Made by a program: the position numbers and the translations under genes. Positions 20,452 to 33,141 of a stretch of DNA of 64,000 nucleotides are shown here, one piece after another. Source of the DNA: Calonectria ilicicola (taxonomy: Eukaryota > Ascomycota > Sordariomycetes > Hypocreales > Nectriaceae); contig CP085825.1 of the NCBI GenBank assembly GCA_020809705.1, forward strand, positions 7,192,001 through 7,256,000, given 5' to 3'. Within the stretch, counting starts at the first letter, position 1. Every line of letters starts with the position of its first letter. The notes under the pieces are model-generated. The model had not been told where the DNA came from, searched no databases, and saw nothing but the letters and a program-made list of their open reading frames with translations.

Positions 20452-21674
20452 TGTTTCTAGGTACCGTAGTAACTTTAGTCAAGGGGCTATTGAAGGAATG
20501 CTCGGTTGAGGAACGAAACCGAGTCTTATGCTGCCTGCCCCTTGACCCCTTGTCTCTGATTGGTGGCACGAATGTGCACAGTTCATTAGCCAGGTTTCTC
20601 TTCCTTCTAGGCCTTTGGTTGGTAGTACGATGTTGAATATAAGATTTTTATTGGGTATTGAAGATTAAAGAAAGGAGATTTAATCGGAAGATTAATTGGT
20701 TAAATGCCGGCAAAAGCTATGTCTCAGTGACCACTATGTCTCAGTGGCTGCTATATCTCAGTGCTTGCCTCAACGCCCTACAGGGTGGGTGGGTGGGCTC
20801 GGGGGAGGGGGAGCCCTACGGGCTCCCCCGACCTTCCAGTAGCTAAGACCTTCCAGCAGCCCAAAGGTTCCTCAACCGAGCTCTTTTGTGTGAGCCTGGC
20901 GCTGCGGTGCGGGCCAGGGCCACCTCCTTGTATCTTGAATTACCTTTTGCTGGTAACGTGTTGTTGTTGGTGATAAGAGACGCGTGCCTCCAGCAATGGT
21001 CAGGTGATATGACTGGCGGCAAGTACGATCATGTGATTGGCTCGATCCAAATCAAACCTCTTTCAGAGCGAGAGCGTCTCGGTTCAGTCACCCAATACGG
21101 TTAAGCGTAACAAGGGTGACGTTTCCTGGCCAGTGTGTAATCTGCGACAGGCTGTCGATAAGAACGTTGTGTTTGGAAAATTTAACTAAGGAGCTAAATG
21201 TCTTCTTTTCCTTCCCCTTGTGAATCATCACCAGCTTCTCTGCCATAGCAAATGTTATTCTTGCGTCTCACTTTTTTCCCCTCTCCAATTTGTGAAATCT
21301 ACAAATTCACCGTCCATGTCAAAGCGTCACATGCGAGTAACAAGACCCACTTGAGTGAGTTGCCAAATCGGGGGTATCGGACCGCCAGTGTAACATGAAG
21401 GCGACAACCCCAAGGAAGTAATTGTTCCGCCCCCCAATGCCAACGGTCGAAAAAAGTCGATCCCCCATTCAAGTCTAGCTTGAAGAAAACATCCGGAAAT
21501 GCTTCTTAAAGTCTCAGTTTCATGACCGATGGCATCTGCTTTGGACAGCGGAAATCTTTGAACATCATTATACAAATACACTAGGTGATGCGGTATACAT
21601 CTCCCATCTCTCGAAGTACTGGATTAAAAAGGTAGACTTGACCTATCTCACTGTCTTTCTCTCATCATCCCACC
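20452..21674. other. Gene-poor stretch with repeats and GC-rich block
   Basis: The 1.2 kb between the orphan frame and the aminotransferase holds a three-copy 'TATGTCTCAGTG'-like repeat (about 20718-20763) and the G-quadruplex/hairpin block annotated separately. A 13-nt direct repeat ACCTTCCAG(T/C)AGC also occurs at 20831 and 20848. The last 70 bases are the aminotransferase leader. Confidence 0.5.
20783..20829. repeat. G-quadruplex motif plus perfect 10-bp hairpin
   Basis: Positions 20783-20797 read GGG(TGGG)3, a minimal-loop G-quadruplex motif. Ten bases further on, 20807-20816 (GGGGGAGCCC) is the exact reverse complement of 20820-20829, with a 3-base loop. The block is far more GC-rich than its flanks. 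Hairpins of this kind occur near transposon ends and as transcription barriers. Which applies here is unknown. Confidence 0.8.
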
Positions 21675-23314
21675 ATGTCGTACAGACAAATTAGTCTTCA
21701 TCCCTCCCACAGAGGTTTAGCGAATATCAAGCGAAACCTGATGCTAGACCTTAGTCGCGAAGCCGAGAAGCATGTCGCCTACGATCCTGTAAAGCACCCA
21801 GAAGGGCTGCTTGATATCACCAGTTCTATTAATTCTCTCATGGCCAATGAGATGACAGATTTTGTGAAAAGAATACCATATAAAGAGACCCAAAGTAAGT
21901 CGCAGCATCAATTTGAATATTTATGTATAACTGGATCACTTCTTTTCCATACAAGCTCCCTGGCTAATTTAGAAATCTTTCTCTACCAATAGCCTTGCAG
22001 TATGGTTCTGTAGCAGGTTCTTTTAAGCTCACGTCTGCACTGGCGAATTTTGTAAATTGTCACTTTTGTCCCACAAGACCGATCGAGCCATCTCATATCA
22101 TGGCTACAAATGGTGTTACATCCTTGCTGGATATTGTGTCATTTGCGGCTTGCGATAGTGGAGAAGGAGTCATGTACACTACTCCTGCTTATGGGATGTT
22201 TAATTCGGATCTCACATCACGCAATGGGATTCGAGTGGTTGAAGTTCCGTGCAATGATGACTTTGATCAGTTTTTAAGCGACAGCTCGGATGATCTCGTG
22301 GAGAGATTTGAGGATGCATTTATCCGAGCTCAAGACGCTGGTATCACTGTTCGAGCCGTACTTCTATGCAATCCATGCAACCCACTTGGCCGAAACTACT
22401 CGCGGAATTCCCTTGTCAAAATCGCGCGCTTTTGTGGCAAGCACAAATTGCACTTGATTTCTGATGAAATATATGCAATGTCAACTCATGGGCCAGAACA
22501 ACAGGATGAGTTTACCTCAGTATTGAGCATTGACGATGAAGCTAGCTTGGATTCTGGCAACATTCATGTCCTATACGGTGCATCTAAGGACTGGGGTCTT
22601 GGAGGCTTAAGATTAGGCTTCCTCATTACTCGCAATCACATCTTTAAAGAAGCATGTCGAAGATTAGGGTAAGGTGTCTGGGTATTTAATAATTTATCGG
22701 ATGCTAACAATGACATTAAGCATGTTCACATGGATATCGGCATATTCCGATCTCATTTTCTCCGCTGTCCTATCAGATCAAGCTTTTGTAAAGAGATATC
22801 TGAAAATTTACAAAGGAAAATTACGACAAAACTACTGTCTTGTAACAGACCTATTAGACTCTTACTGCATTCCATACAAGAAAGCAAATGCTGGTATATT
22901 TGTGTGGATCGATCTCAGCAAGTGGACATCTCTGGTAGAAAGCCGAGATTTATCTGAGGATTCAAGCGAACTGAAACTCACAAAGTATTTAATGAGAGAA
23001 AATTTGTATTTGGAGCCTGGCGAGGTAAGATTCTATTAAATCAAATACTTTATGAATCATTGTCATTGTTTAAAATTAGGTCTAACATGTTACAGGCATT
23101 TTTTTCACCGACACTAGGAAAATTTAGGCTAGCTTATGCAATGGACCGCACCACCCTGCGGACGGGACTGCTTAGACTAAATTCAGCGTTGAGAAAGCTA
23201 GAAAAGAGTGAATATGAGGATGACATTGATAAACACGAGGTGAACAGAAGAAACTCTAGGAACGTTTCCAAAGAATCAAGGTCGACGGCGTTACCAAATT
23301 GTATATGCTCTTAA
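21675..23314 (+). CDS. PLP-dependent class I/II aminotransferase, ACC-synthase-like
   Basis: Four exons (21675-21894, 21993-22668, 22721-23024, 23096-23314) give 472 residues. Fold-type I signatures are 'LQYGSVAGSFKLTSALANF', 'ATNGVTSLLDIVSF' (cofactor phosphate side), 'LCNPCNPLGRNYSRNSL', 'HLISDEIYAMS' (Asp to the pyridine N, Tyr), and the Schiff-base Lys in 'YGASKDWGLGGLRLGF'. The arrangement follows fungal ACC-synthase-like proteins, a group that includes C-S lyases and aminotransferases of secondary metabolism. The substrate cannot be assigned. The basic, Ser-rich C-tail (last 40 residues) is unusual. It converges on the ABC transporter. Confidence 0.9.
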
Positions 23315-23604
23315 TAAAAGGACATGTAGTTTCATCTCACAAAGCACTAGACGATGGAATATTTCTAAACATCAAACATCAATGTATTGAAGAGCATGTC
23401 TAACTAATCCTATCTCATGTCCTATGCTGTGTGAAGACTACCTGGATCCACTGCTCAAGCAACCCAAATGATAGCAATAGACAGACTAAGGAGGTTCTAG
23501 ATGGCTTGAAGTAGTCATTCGTTTCCACTAAGTTATTCAAAACTGACGGAAGAGATAGGTAAAAATTCATGGTGATGTTATGTCAAGGAGCAAGAATAAT
23601 TTGC

Positions 23605-26600
23605 TCAATTTTGGAACGGGATAGACAAACCGCCTTCGTCAACCAGCTCTGTGAAGACACCGCCGCTAACATACAGATGCCTCGGAGAACCGACTTCTTT
23701 AATCCTACCAGATTCCATGATTATAATCTGATCACTGTTTAACTGTAAACCTGTAAGCATTGGACTACTAATTTGAATCTGAAGAAACAACATACTATGG
23801 TATTAAGTCGATGCGCGACCGTGATGATGGTACGGTCGTGAAAGTTCTTCTTTATCACATCGTTGATGGTATTTTCAGTAACGGAATCCACTGACGCCGT
23901 AGCTATAGAAAGCCAATTAGTATTTTTCAAATGTTACTATTGGACCCAGACTCAACATACCTTCATCGAGAAGAAGGATACTAGAACCGTGGAGTAAAGC
24001 TCGGGCAACAGCAAGTAATTGAAGTTGGCCGGTAGAAAGGTTTTGACTATTAAAAAAGCGATTCGATCAATATACAGTACCGCCATTTTAAGATAGGATG
24101 AGCTTACCCTCTATCAGTCAATTCAAACTCCAGGGCCGCGTACGGATTAGGAAAGCCACTCGAGAAGGTACTTTCCTCGATAGCTTTGATGAGGTCTTCC
24201 GTATCAAACGCATTGTATGGATCTAAATTGTGACGAACAGTGCCTAAAAATGCCGTCGGCTCTTGCGTTATTGTAGTAATCCGCTGTCTAAGGACGTCAA
24301 GGCTGATATCGGAAAGATCAAGATCATCAATTTGAATACAACCTGAGTTGGTTTCTAGAAGACCAAGTAGCGTCAGGATGATAGAAGACTTCCCTGCGCC
24401 CGACCGACCGACAATTCCGATCTTTTGTCCACTAGTAATGGTGAATGTCAAATTCTCGAGAACCGGAGGGGCTTCTGGATCATATGTAGCTGATACATTA
24501 TTGAACTCGATCTCTCCTCTTGCTGGCCAGGATGCGGGTGGGAAAACCCGAGGTTTTTCTGTCGCCTCTTCAGATTTAATGTCGCAATACTCAATCAGCC
24601 TCTGAAATGATACCATCTCGGACTCGAGCTGAGTGCTAACTACCGCCGTGATCGCTAATGAGGATGAAAGTTGTAGAACGAAGTTCATGACTAGCCCAAC
24701 CAAAGATGAGTCCGTATCGAGATATATTAAAACCATTGGACAGACACCAGCAATAAATCTAACACAGATTAGTATCAAATATAACAGAATTGTAGTCTCG
24801 AGTTCCTGACTAAATTTTTGGGTCGGGTCACTTACGCAGAAACCATGCCCGTGCGGAAAACCAACCACTGTTCCAGGCCAATCGAGGAGAAATAGACAGT
24901 CATATTTTTCAGAACTCTGTCATGGAGAGTTGACTTGAACTTTTCAGATTGACCCATTGAACGGATCACACATAGCCCAGCCTCGGCTTCCCCGATGGCA
25001 GTTAACACGGGACCGCGCGAGGTATTTTCCAACTTTCGCAATTGCACCGCTACACGAACATAAGATCTTTGCAACATCCATAGCAGAATTAAGACTGGGA
25101 AAGTATACAAAAATGAGACTGGAGAAGCCGCAGAGATGACTAAAATTGTCGATATTGTGCGCACTGAAGCGTTTAATAGTCCATAGACGAGCGCGAAAAT
25201 GGGTGAGTCCAAACGCGACAGGTCATTGGTAAAGCGGTTCAGAATCTCCCCTATTTGGATGAGTCGGAAGAAGCGCATAGGTGCAGCCAAAATGGCACGG
25301 ACAAGGTCTTTGTAAATCCGGTATGAGGTAGGCCGATTGCACAGATACCATGCAAATATGAGCCATAGAAATATGAATAATGCTTGTAGAGTACAGCAAA
25401 ATGCGTACAATACCATCAGCCGATTGATTTCGCCACGTGGTGAAGAGCCCACTAGCTTCAGCATGTAGGTTGAGAGTACATTCGCGGCGTAGCTTGCCAA
25501 TATAATAAAACCAACTGCCGCCCATGCGCCGCCACCACCATAGCGAAAGAATCGGCGGTAAAGGGCTGGATTTCCAAATAGGTTTTGTGGCTCAAAGTCC
25601 GCCTTGGTGGTTTGGCTTGGGGTATTTGGGATGAGTGAAGAGTCTTGTGAGTTTAGGGTAATGACGTTGTCATTGCTGGGGTTGACATCACTCTGAGCAA
25701 TAGTGGTTTCGGATGAATCGTCTTCAATATGAGCCTCGTTTAGGTGGACATTTTGTTGTGGCTGATGATCTTTCGATCTACATGCTCTTCCATTAATTAA
25801 CTTCGGCGAGGCTTGCATGATGTGTGAGTTGCTAATATTGAGGACCAAGTCGGCAAGTTCAGTTAGATACAAGCCACTGGATGTCACGATTCGTAACTTG
25901 TCCTTCAGAATGCCTTGAGGTCCAAGCACATTGGCAACTATAAAGGCCTTCATCTTATTGTCTAGAGCCGCTAGGGGATCATCCAAGAGATAGATGTCGG
26001 CATCCGCATAAATGGTTCTCGCTAACATTATGCGCGACTTTTGACCACCGGAGAGGCCAGATCCAACGGTGTCAATCTCACTTTGATCTCCGGTCGACAG
26101 GTCTCTAAGATCATGGTCTAGTGCACATGACCGGATGACTTTGTTATAGGGCACCTCGTCATAGGGTCGCCCAAAGAGGATGTTATCTCGAACGGTGCCT
26201 GCAACAAGCCAGCTAATTTGTGGCAAATATGCCAATCTTCCATTGACGTCGATCTTCCCGGTATGCTTGATTATGGCGCCAAGGCATAATTGCAAAAATG
26301 TTGATTTCCCAGTTCCTATATCTCCATCTAGAGTAACCAGGCTTTTATCTTTGATCGACAAGTTTGTGCTCAGGAGCCCGTCACCTCTGGAATCATCTTT
26401 GTACTTCCAGATGTAAGACACATCCCGGAACTCCACATTGATAGGAACATTTGTAGATGCATGTGATTGGGAAGCTTCTGGTGGAGGAGACAGCCCAGGT
26501 TGTGCCAAGAATTCACGTAATCTCCCAAATGAGACCCTTGAGCCGGCCCAGTAGAGCACGACGGCTGGAAGCATCGAGAGAGGATACACAAGCATCCCAA

Positions 26601-28143
26601 AGAGCAGGAGTGAGGAAAATAGGGTGCCAGGATTGAGGTCTATTCCAATAGCGGAGGCGACGGTGTAGGTCGCGACGGAAGCCAAAGTGGGCGCAGTACG
26701 CAAGATAACATTTATCAACGCGTTTACATACGCCGCCTTAGTCCCGATGGCTAGTTCGTTTAGGCGAGCATCATCCGCCTTGAGATTCATCAGCTCGACC
26801 AATCCCATAGCTTTGACCTCCTTGATCTTGTTGATGAATTGGGTGATTATAGACATCCGAATGTCTCGTTTTTTCATGTACGCCATCTGATATTTATACT
26901 GCAGCAAGTTCAGAATATGCATAATTGGCAAAAAAAGCACCATAGCTAGCAATGCGGCCACTGCGCTAGCCCATCCTAAGATCGCACCAATACTGGCAAG
27001 ACATGCAACGATTTGCAGAGGCGCCGACCAGGTAGCATGGACATATTTGATGAAGTCTTGTATGAATTGGGTGTCAGCCTCGACGAGGTTTACAATAGAA
27101 ACCCCAGTGGCATCTCTGTCAAGAGGTAGTGTAAGGAGCTTGCTGTGTATGCGACACACTAAAAAGGCTTTCATCTTTGCACCAGCTTTAAGGAGCTGGA
27201 AAGCGGCTTGGGTTGTCGCGATTGTGTCAAGAGTAGTTATGAGAAAGAATATCGCGGCAGCTGACGCCCGCATATCATTCAGAAACCATCGAAGTACCCA
27301 CGGTAGAACGAATTTGCATAAAATACCCAACAACTCGCAACAGAAACTTAGGAAATACTCTTGGTGACAGTTGCGAAGCAATAAATTCCAGAAACCTGGA
27401 ATTTCGTGAGGCACAGCATGCTTATGGTTTAGCGGACGGCTGACTGAATCCAATGAAGGTACGATGGATGCAGGGGCGCAAGGGAGATCATCGTGTCCAA
27501 GGTATTGAGAAGCTCCCCTTTTCACAATAGGATTTAGCCAAGAAAATAATACCAAGTCAAAGAATTGTGCGGTGTTCCAGACTTCGTGGTCTTGTTGTCC
27601 TGCAAGATGGGAGCTTGATAAGATATCCCAGAGGAAAGTTGTCGCGTAGCATGCTATGGACCAACGCGGCAGATTTTTGCCAAAAACAGGGAACTCTAGG
27701 CATTGTACAAGCAGTATAAGACTCATACAGAGGCAATATAAGAGACGTGCGGTTCGGAAATGATCGATGATCAGGCTGTGGCCCATGGGAATGCATGCTA
27801 CCAAGTTGCTGCATTTTCTGATGACAGACAATATTGCACCGTCTGAGAATTCGACATGTTCTTCACCCGCCAGGTCGAAAATAATAGTGCAAGCCAGGAA
27901 GCCTAAAGAAAGCTGTCATTTGCGTCAGTCCCGGCTTCTCGTCGTAACATCACTGATATTTCTCACCAGGGATAAACAAGCCGAGCGAGGCAAGGTGTCT
28001 TGTCGTAAAAGAACGGATGGTTTCGGAAGCCGTACAATAAGCACCAAATAGGACAAAGTGTACGACAGCGATAAGAAGAGCTGTAGGAAGACCAAAATAC
28101 AGCCTCCCGCAGATGCGTGGAGCGAACTGTCACCTGCCATCAT
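23605..28143 (-). CDS. ABC transporter, ABCC (multidrug-resistance-associated) type full transporter
   Basis: Six exons (27967-28143, 24836-27912, 24108-24758, 23961-24046, 23796-23902, 23605-23742) give 1411 residues with all phases consistent. The order is a short N-terminal membrane region (fewer helices than a full TMD0), TMD1 from 'FFDLVLFSWLNPIVKRG', and NBD1 (Walker A 'GDIGTGKST' near residue 586, signature 'LSGGQKSR', Walker B 'IYLLDDP'). TMD2 follows, then NBD2 (Walker A 'GRSGAGKSS' near 1204, signature 'LSTGQLQ', Walker B 'ILLLDE', H-loop 'TVAHR'). NBD1 lacks the usual H-loop His ('IVTSSG'), as is common for degenerate ABCC sites. It is probably a plasma-membrane or vacuolar exporter of conjugates or metabolites. 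The intron between exons 1 and 2 uses GTGAGA...GACAG. Confidence 0.92.
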
Positions 28144-28744
28144 GCAGACTCAATGAAATGGTTATCAATTTCGGACCCAATTCTACAACCCATAGTCTTG
28201 CTACTGGCTGAGGTCTTTTCTCTCTCTCTTTTTTTTTTATTTCCGAACTTGTTTGTCTTCGATGTTCTGATCTGGTCGGAAAAGGGCCAGACGCTAGTGG
28301 GTTGGACCCATACGCCGTAGCGGCACCCGTATCCTCACCAACTTTATCCTAAAAGAGAAATAAAGAACGCGCGCATTCACACGTCGGGAATTTCCAAAAT
28401 CTTTCTTCGTATGAGGAAATAATTACCACGCCTATGTGATTCCCGTATCTATGAGATAAGTCAAGGGATCGGCGGCCATTCCAAATGCAGCCCTGTCAAG
28501 CACCATCGCTACTTGAGCTGTAGTGGGAAAAGATTCAAGCTTATCATCACAAGTTACTGTTTTCCTACATGATCTAGCTATTATTCACAGGAAAGTTTCT
28601 TTTTTCTTCTTGATTTGTACAACTAATAGCCAGTCATTCTCATGTTATAAGAAAATTCCATTGACAAAGTAAAAAAAAAGAAATTGAAAAAAAAACTCCG
28701 AGTTTCCCCCATGCGTCCATTACATTTGTTGTGTCTCAAGATTC
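28144..28744. other. Intergenic, promoter of ABC transporter
   Basis: Promoter side of the ABC gene and 3' side of the M20 gene. Poly-T and poly-A runs are present (about 28230 and 28670-28690). No gene seen. Confidence 0.45.
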
Positions 28745-30037
28745 CTACATAGTACCATTCGTCGTCGCCTTTGACAAAAGGAATGTGAGAGCAGCGATAG
28801 TCATGCCTTCAGTTCCTGTTCGAAGAGTTGGCTGGATGCAGGGAGCGAAAAACGGACTGTGGTTGGTAGGGATATCTGCAAGTCGCCCTTCCTTATTCTT
28901 CTCATCCCAATCCTCAGGCTCATGCCCGCCAAAAAGCCAGAAGCAGGAGGGTCTGTCAATGGCATTGCCAAGGACACCGAAATCTTCGCTTGCTGGTACT
29001 ATGTCTGTGGATGGATCATGCTGATCTCCAAAATGAGCTTTGAAGCTCTTGTTCAGCCGAGTAGTTGCGTCGTTGTCATTGACCAGTGGTGGAGCATTAA
29101 AATTATACTCAAACAGTGGGTCCTTCGGGCTATTTGATGCTTGGCACTCATTGCGGACAATTCTCTTGATGGAATCTATAATGGCCGTCTGTCGTTGCGG
29201 AGTTAGGCTCCTGGTGCTGACCTCGAGGACTGCCCGGTCGCTGATGATGTTTCCTGCTGTCCCAGCATTCATAGCACCCACAGTGACTACGGCTGGTTCA
29301 CCAGGAGGAACTTCACGGCTGACTATACTCTGTAGTCGAATTACGATGTGACTCGCCAGCACCACTGGGTCGACGGTCGTGTGGGGGAAGCTTCCATGCC
29401 CGCCCCGGCCAAATACTGTGATCTTGATACCATCTGCTCCCATCATTAATGGCCCCGGCCTTGTTTGTAACGACCCAGCTCGATGATTGCATACGTGCTG
29501 TCCGAGCAAGATGTCGGGGATTGGACAGCCATGCTTGGTGAACAGACCGTCATCTATCATGGCTCGGGCCCCCGATGCCTTCTCCTCGGCTGGTTGAAAC
29601 AGAAATACAAGAGTTCCTGCCCAAATTTCCCGGCTAGAGAGTAAAATCTCAGCAGCGGCCAATAGAGCAGCCACGTGCATGTCATGACCGCAAGCGTGCA
29701 TTGTAGATTGAACAACATTGTCTTCATCGCGCATCTCTTTATGGCTTTCGTAATCTAAGCCCGAATTTTCCTTGACCGGGAGCGCGTCCATATCGGCACG
29801 TAGGAGCACAGTTGGACCTGAACCATTCCGTAGAATCGCGATCAAACCTGTACCTCCAATATTTTTGCGTATGTCAAAGTCGACAGACAGGGCTTCCAGA
29901 GTCTTAGAAATCAGAGCAGCTGTCTCGTGTTCCTGCCATGACAACTCTGGATTTGCATGAATCTGTTTGTAGATAGCTTCATAGCGTTCGTAGTTCGGTG
30001 AGAACTGCTCGAGTAGATTTTGGAATGGGGATGTCAT
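28745..30037 (-). CDS. M20-family amidohydrolase (aminoacylase/hippurate hydrolase-like)
   Basis: A single-exon protein of 430 residues, the normal length for the M20D group. Dinuclear-metal motifs are present: 'LLRADMDALPVKE', 'HACGHDMHVAALLAAAEIL', 'VFLFQPAEEKASGARAMIDDG', 'GQHVCNHRAGSLQTRPGPLM', and 'SEDFGVLGNAIDRPSCFWLFGG' near the C-terminus. These enzymes release an amino acid from N-acyl or peptidyl amides in the cytosol. It is divergent from a secreted serine carboxypeptidase, which is followed by an OPT peptide transporter, so a role in peptide or amide use is reasonable inference. Confidence 0.92.
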   Translation of the reverse strand: MTSPFQNLLEQFSPNYERYEAIYKQIHANPELSWQEHETAALISKTLEALSVDFDIRKNIGGTGLIAILRNGSGPTVLLRADMDALPVKENSGLDYESHKEMRDEDNVVQSTMHACGHDMHVAALLAAAEILLSSREIWAGTLVFLFQPAEEKASGARAMIDDGLFTKHGCPIPDILLGQHVCNHRAGSLQTRPGPLMMGADGIKITVFGRGGHGSFPHTTVDPVVLASHIVIRLQSIVSREVPPGEPAVVTVGAMNAGTAGNIISDRAVLEVSTRSLTPQRQTAIIDSIKRIVRNECQASNSPKDPLFEYNFNAPPLVNDNDATTRLNKSFKAHFGDQHDPSTDIVPASEDFGVLGNAIDRPSCFWLFGGHEPEDWDEKNKEGRLADIPTNHSPFFAPCIQPTLRTGTEGMTIAALTFLLSKATTNGTM

Positions 30038-30612
30038 AGTGATAGCTTTTTATAGGGATACGAAGAGTGGGAAGATGATTCGTTTCAGGCTAAAGGCTTT
30101 CTCAACTTTTTGCTAGTCGATAGGTCTTTAGTTTTACGATTCAAAGCAGTATACAGGAACGGAAATTATGCTATGATGAGTTTTCACGAAGATAACACAG
30201 TTGTTGGTGCAATATGTTCCTCGCCCCATTCTTAGCCAAGACACCGCCCACGTAACTCGAGCCAATTGGCTCCACTAAATTCCTCGCCAAAGCGTTCAGC
30301 CCACCAAGACCAAGCCTAATCAGGAGAGCAAGACCGCCAATGAGCTAAACCTGTTTTGCTAGTCATGGCCCGCTTAATCAACTTGTCCCGGCCTCCTCGA
30401 GTGTTGATTTTCTCTGATATCAAGATTTGAAGATAGTGAGCTGCGACCTTCTTTGGTAGTAATAAATACCCATGTAGTCAAATACCTTCAACATCTCATT
30501 GACGCTTCCACTTTGGATACAGGAATTTTTGACCTGCGCATCACTGAATCAAACCATCGGGCTTCTGATTTCTGGGAAATACTTTACCCCGGTGAGTATA
30601 CCTTGGCTAACT
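30038..30612. promoter_or_regulatory. Divergent promoter of M20 and carboxypeptidase genes
   Basis: Shared 575-base upstream region. A perfect 14-bp palindrome GAGCCAATTGGCTC at 30249-30262 embeds a CCAAT box on both strands, a possible HAP-complex site. No gene seen. Confidence 0.4.
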
Positions 30613-32391
30613 ATGAAGCTGCTCTGCTCTGCTGCTCGTGGGCTACTTTTAGTTGCTACCATGATGCGAATGGGACGAGCTGAGCATATTCGCTTGCAAT
30701 CCAAATTCCATCCAGACCATGCAATTCGTATGAAGGAGCATAAAGATGGCGAGCTCTGCAATGGTGGTACCGAACACTACACTGGATGGATAGACATTGG
30801 CCATAAGCACCTATTTTATTGTGAGTTCCGACTCTTTGTTTCAATGACTTTACAAAGAACCATGGGCCACTTGGCAATGATCGATATTTAAATTGACACA
30901 AATTTTGCGATTCAGGGTACCATCCACACCGACACCATCGCTCAGAAGCGCCTTTGGCCATCTGGCTGCAAGGCGGACCTGGTGGTACTAGCCTGGCAGG
31001 CGCGTTTATGGAACATGGTCCCTGTCTATTCTCTGGCGATGCCAATGCAACTGTTTTTAACAAATACTCCTGGACCGAGGAGTTTAATATGCTATACATA
31101 GGTATTTTCTGAACCGATTTATTCGCACGGATGTGGACTGATCAAATGTGCTGTCAGATCAACCTGTTCCAGCTGGGTTTTCTTATATGGATGAAAACGC
31201 TACCGAAGAAGAATATCCGCAACGAACGGAGGGCTCAGCCATCGACTTTGTCATGGCTGTTCGTTTGGTCTATGAGATATTTACAGAGAGACTCATTCAA
31301 TCTTCAACGCCGTTGTATCTGGCAGGCGAGTCTTACGCCGGTCGCTGGCTGCCAGTATATGCCGCGGCGGTCCTAGACTACAACGAACGAGCACTCAGTT
31401 CCGCACAAATTCCACTTGCTTCAATCATGGTGGGCAATGGGTATTCATCGCCAAAGGAGCTTTTTCCAACATTGTATGAGGTGGCCTGTTTTGACGTCAA
31501 TGGTATGCCGTCTTTTATGAATGAATCGGTATGCTCATCTATGGAAAATGCAGTTGATCGTTGTGAAACGCTCCTTGGCGCATGCGATGACACCCAAGAC
31601 GAGCTGGTCTGCTCGGCTGCAGCGGAATATTGCATGATTCACATGCATAAGCCTGTTGCAAATAGTCGAACTAATATGTATGACCGGACGATGCAGTGCC
31701 CTAAGCCGGGCGAATGTTACCCAGAATTCAGTCGAATGCTCCATTGGATGAACTCCGATGCCGTACTTGATGCGCTCGAAATATGGCCCCAAACTGGCTT
31801 GCATCTTGAATTGGACCTTGATTCATCCGATGTCTTCAAGCGCTTTACAGATTCTGGTGACATGGCTATGTCCAGTGTACCCTACTTGGAGAGAATACTG
31901 CTCAGTGAGCAACTCCATGTATTGTACTATACTGGCCAAAACGATTGGATCTGCAACACAATCGGTGTGTACCGAACCATCATAAGTATCAAATGGCGAG
32001 GTCATGCAAGGTTTCGTGCTACGCCAGCAGTTCCAGTATCATGGTCTCTCAAAGATGGCCGGATCGCAGGAACGGTCAAGCAGCATTCTCATCTAACTTT
32101 AGCAGAATTGATGGGTGGTGGACATTTGGTAAGTCACAAATCTTTTTCTTCCATTTCTCTTCGGTGATGACTTGTCGATCCTTTTCTAGAGAGCATAGTA
32201 ATTATGCGTTTTTGTATTCTAATTGTATTGAGTAGTACCCTATGGATCAGCCAGAATCCGCCCTGAGCATGGTTAGAGCTTGGCTGAGGGAGACAGATCC
32301 CCGAGTAACAATCAAGAAAAAGGTTCTCGCTACAATTGGACATTCTGATGATAAAATTTCCTTAGATGGCTTGAATACTGAGGAGCTTTAA
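30613..32391 (+). CDS. Secreted serine carboxypeptidase (S10 family)
   Basis: Four exons (30613-30820, 30916-31101, 31158-32128, 32236-32391) give 506 residues. The start at 30613 opens a signal peptide (MKLLCSAARGLLLVATM...). S10 hallmarks are 'IWLQGGPGGTSLAGAFMEHGPC', 'IDQPVPAGFSY', the nucleophile in 'GESYAGRWLPVYA', the catalytic Asp in 'YYTGQNDWICN', and the catalytic His in 'GGGHLYPMDQP', which is formed across the last splice junction. Many Cys and several N-glycosylation sites fit an extracellular or vacuolar enzyme that trims C-terminal residues. Neighbours point to peptide use. Confidence 0.92.
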
Positions 32392-33141
32392 GATGGTACC
32401 AGCCGGGTCATCTGAATTCCTGGGACGTCAATCGCATATGACAAATTATATCTAAGAGGTGGCTTTTGAATACAAAGTAGAAATCATTTTGTGTACTTCG
32501 TGCACTTGAAAAGAGCCATTGATCACTCGCCTGGGTCAGTCTTTATGTAGAAGACGAGTCAACAACAGTACTAGTGTTTAATTAAGCCTGGGCATGATAG
32601 TGAAATCACGATCCTTGAAGGGCACAAAATATAAGGTTAATGAACTCAGTGCAAGCCCTATTTTTGACGCGGTTTTTGTTTTAAAAAAAAACTTCTTTCA
32701 TTGTATTGAGCAACTTTCCTCTAAATTCACAGTCAGCGCCATGCAGGAAGGTGAAGCCTGAGGCTAATACCTCCGCGCTACGATGACCCAAATTAGGCAG
32801 GTCACTGGACCACACCCCCTGTCTGAAATCATGCATGATGCGGTCGAACTTGTACTAAATGAGAGCAGCATTTAGACTTGGGGTATCATGCACATTATCT
32901 TTGGTTCTCAAGACCACTCAATAAATTACAGATAAAAGATAAGAATGGACCTGTCCAGTGTTCCTTATCTCAATTGGCCATTCAACTTGGGTGGTATACA
33001 ACTTGCCCTCTCAAGCTGACGCAATCATTTTTGTTTCCTCCCATATATAGACATGTTGTTTCTGTCGGACTGTGAATACTATAAAAGAGCAGTCGTTTTG
33101 CCTCCCATTTCATACCACAAAAGCACCTTCCTCGTACCAAT
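32392..33141. other. Intergenic, promoter of OPT transporter
   Basis: Gap of 750 bases between carboxypeptidase and OPT gene. A 'catatatagac' TATA-like string lies about 100 bases before the OPT start. No gene seen. Confidence 0.45.
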
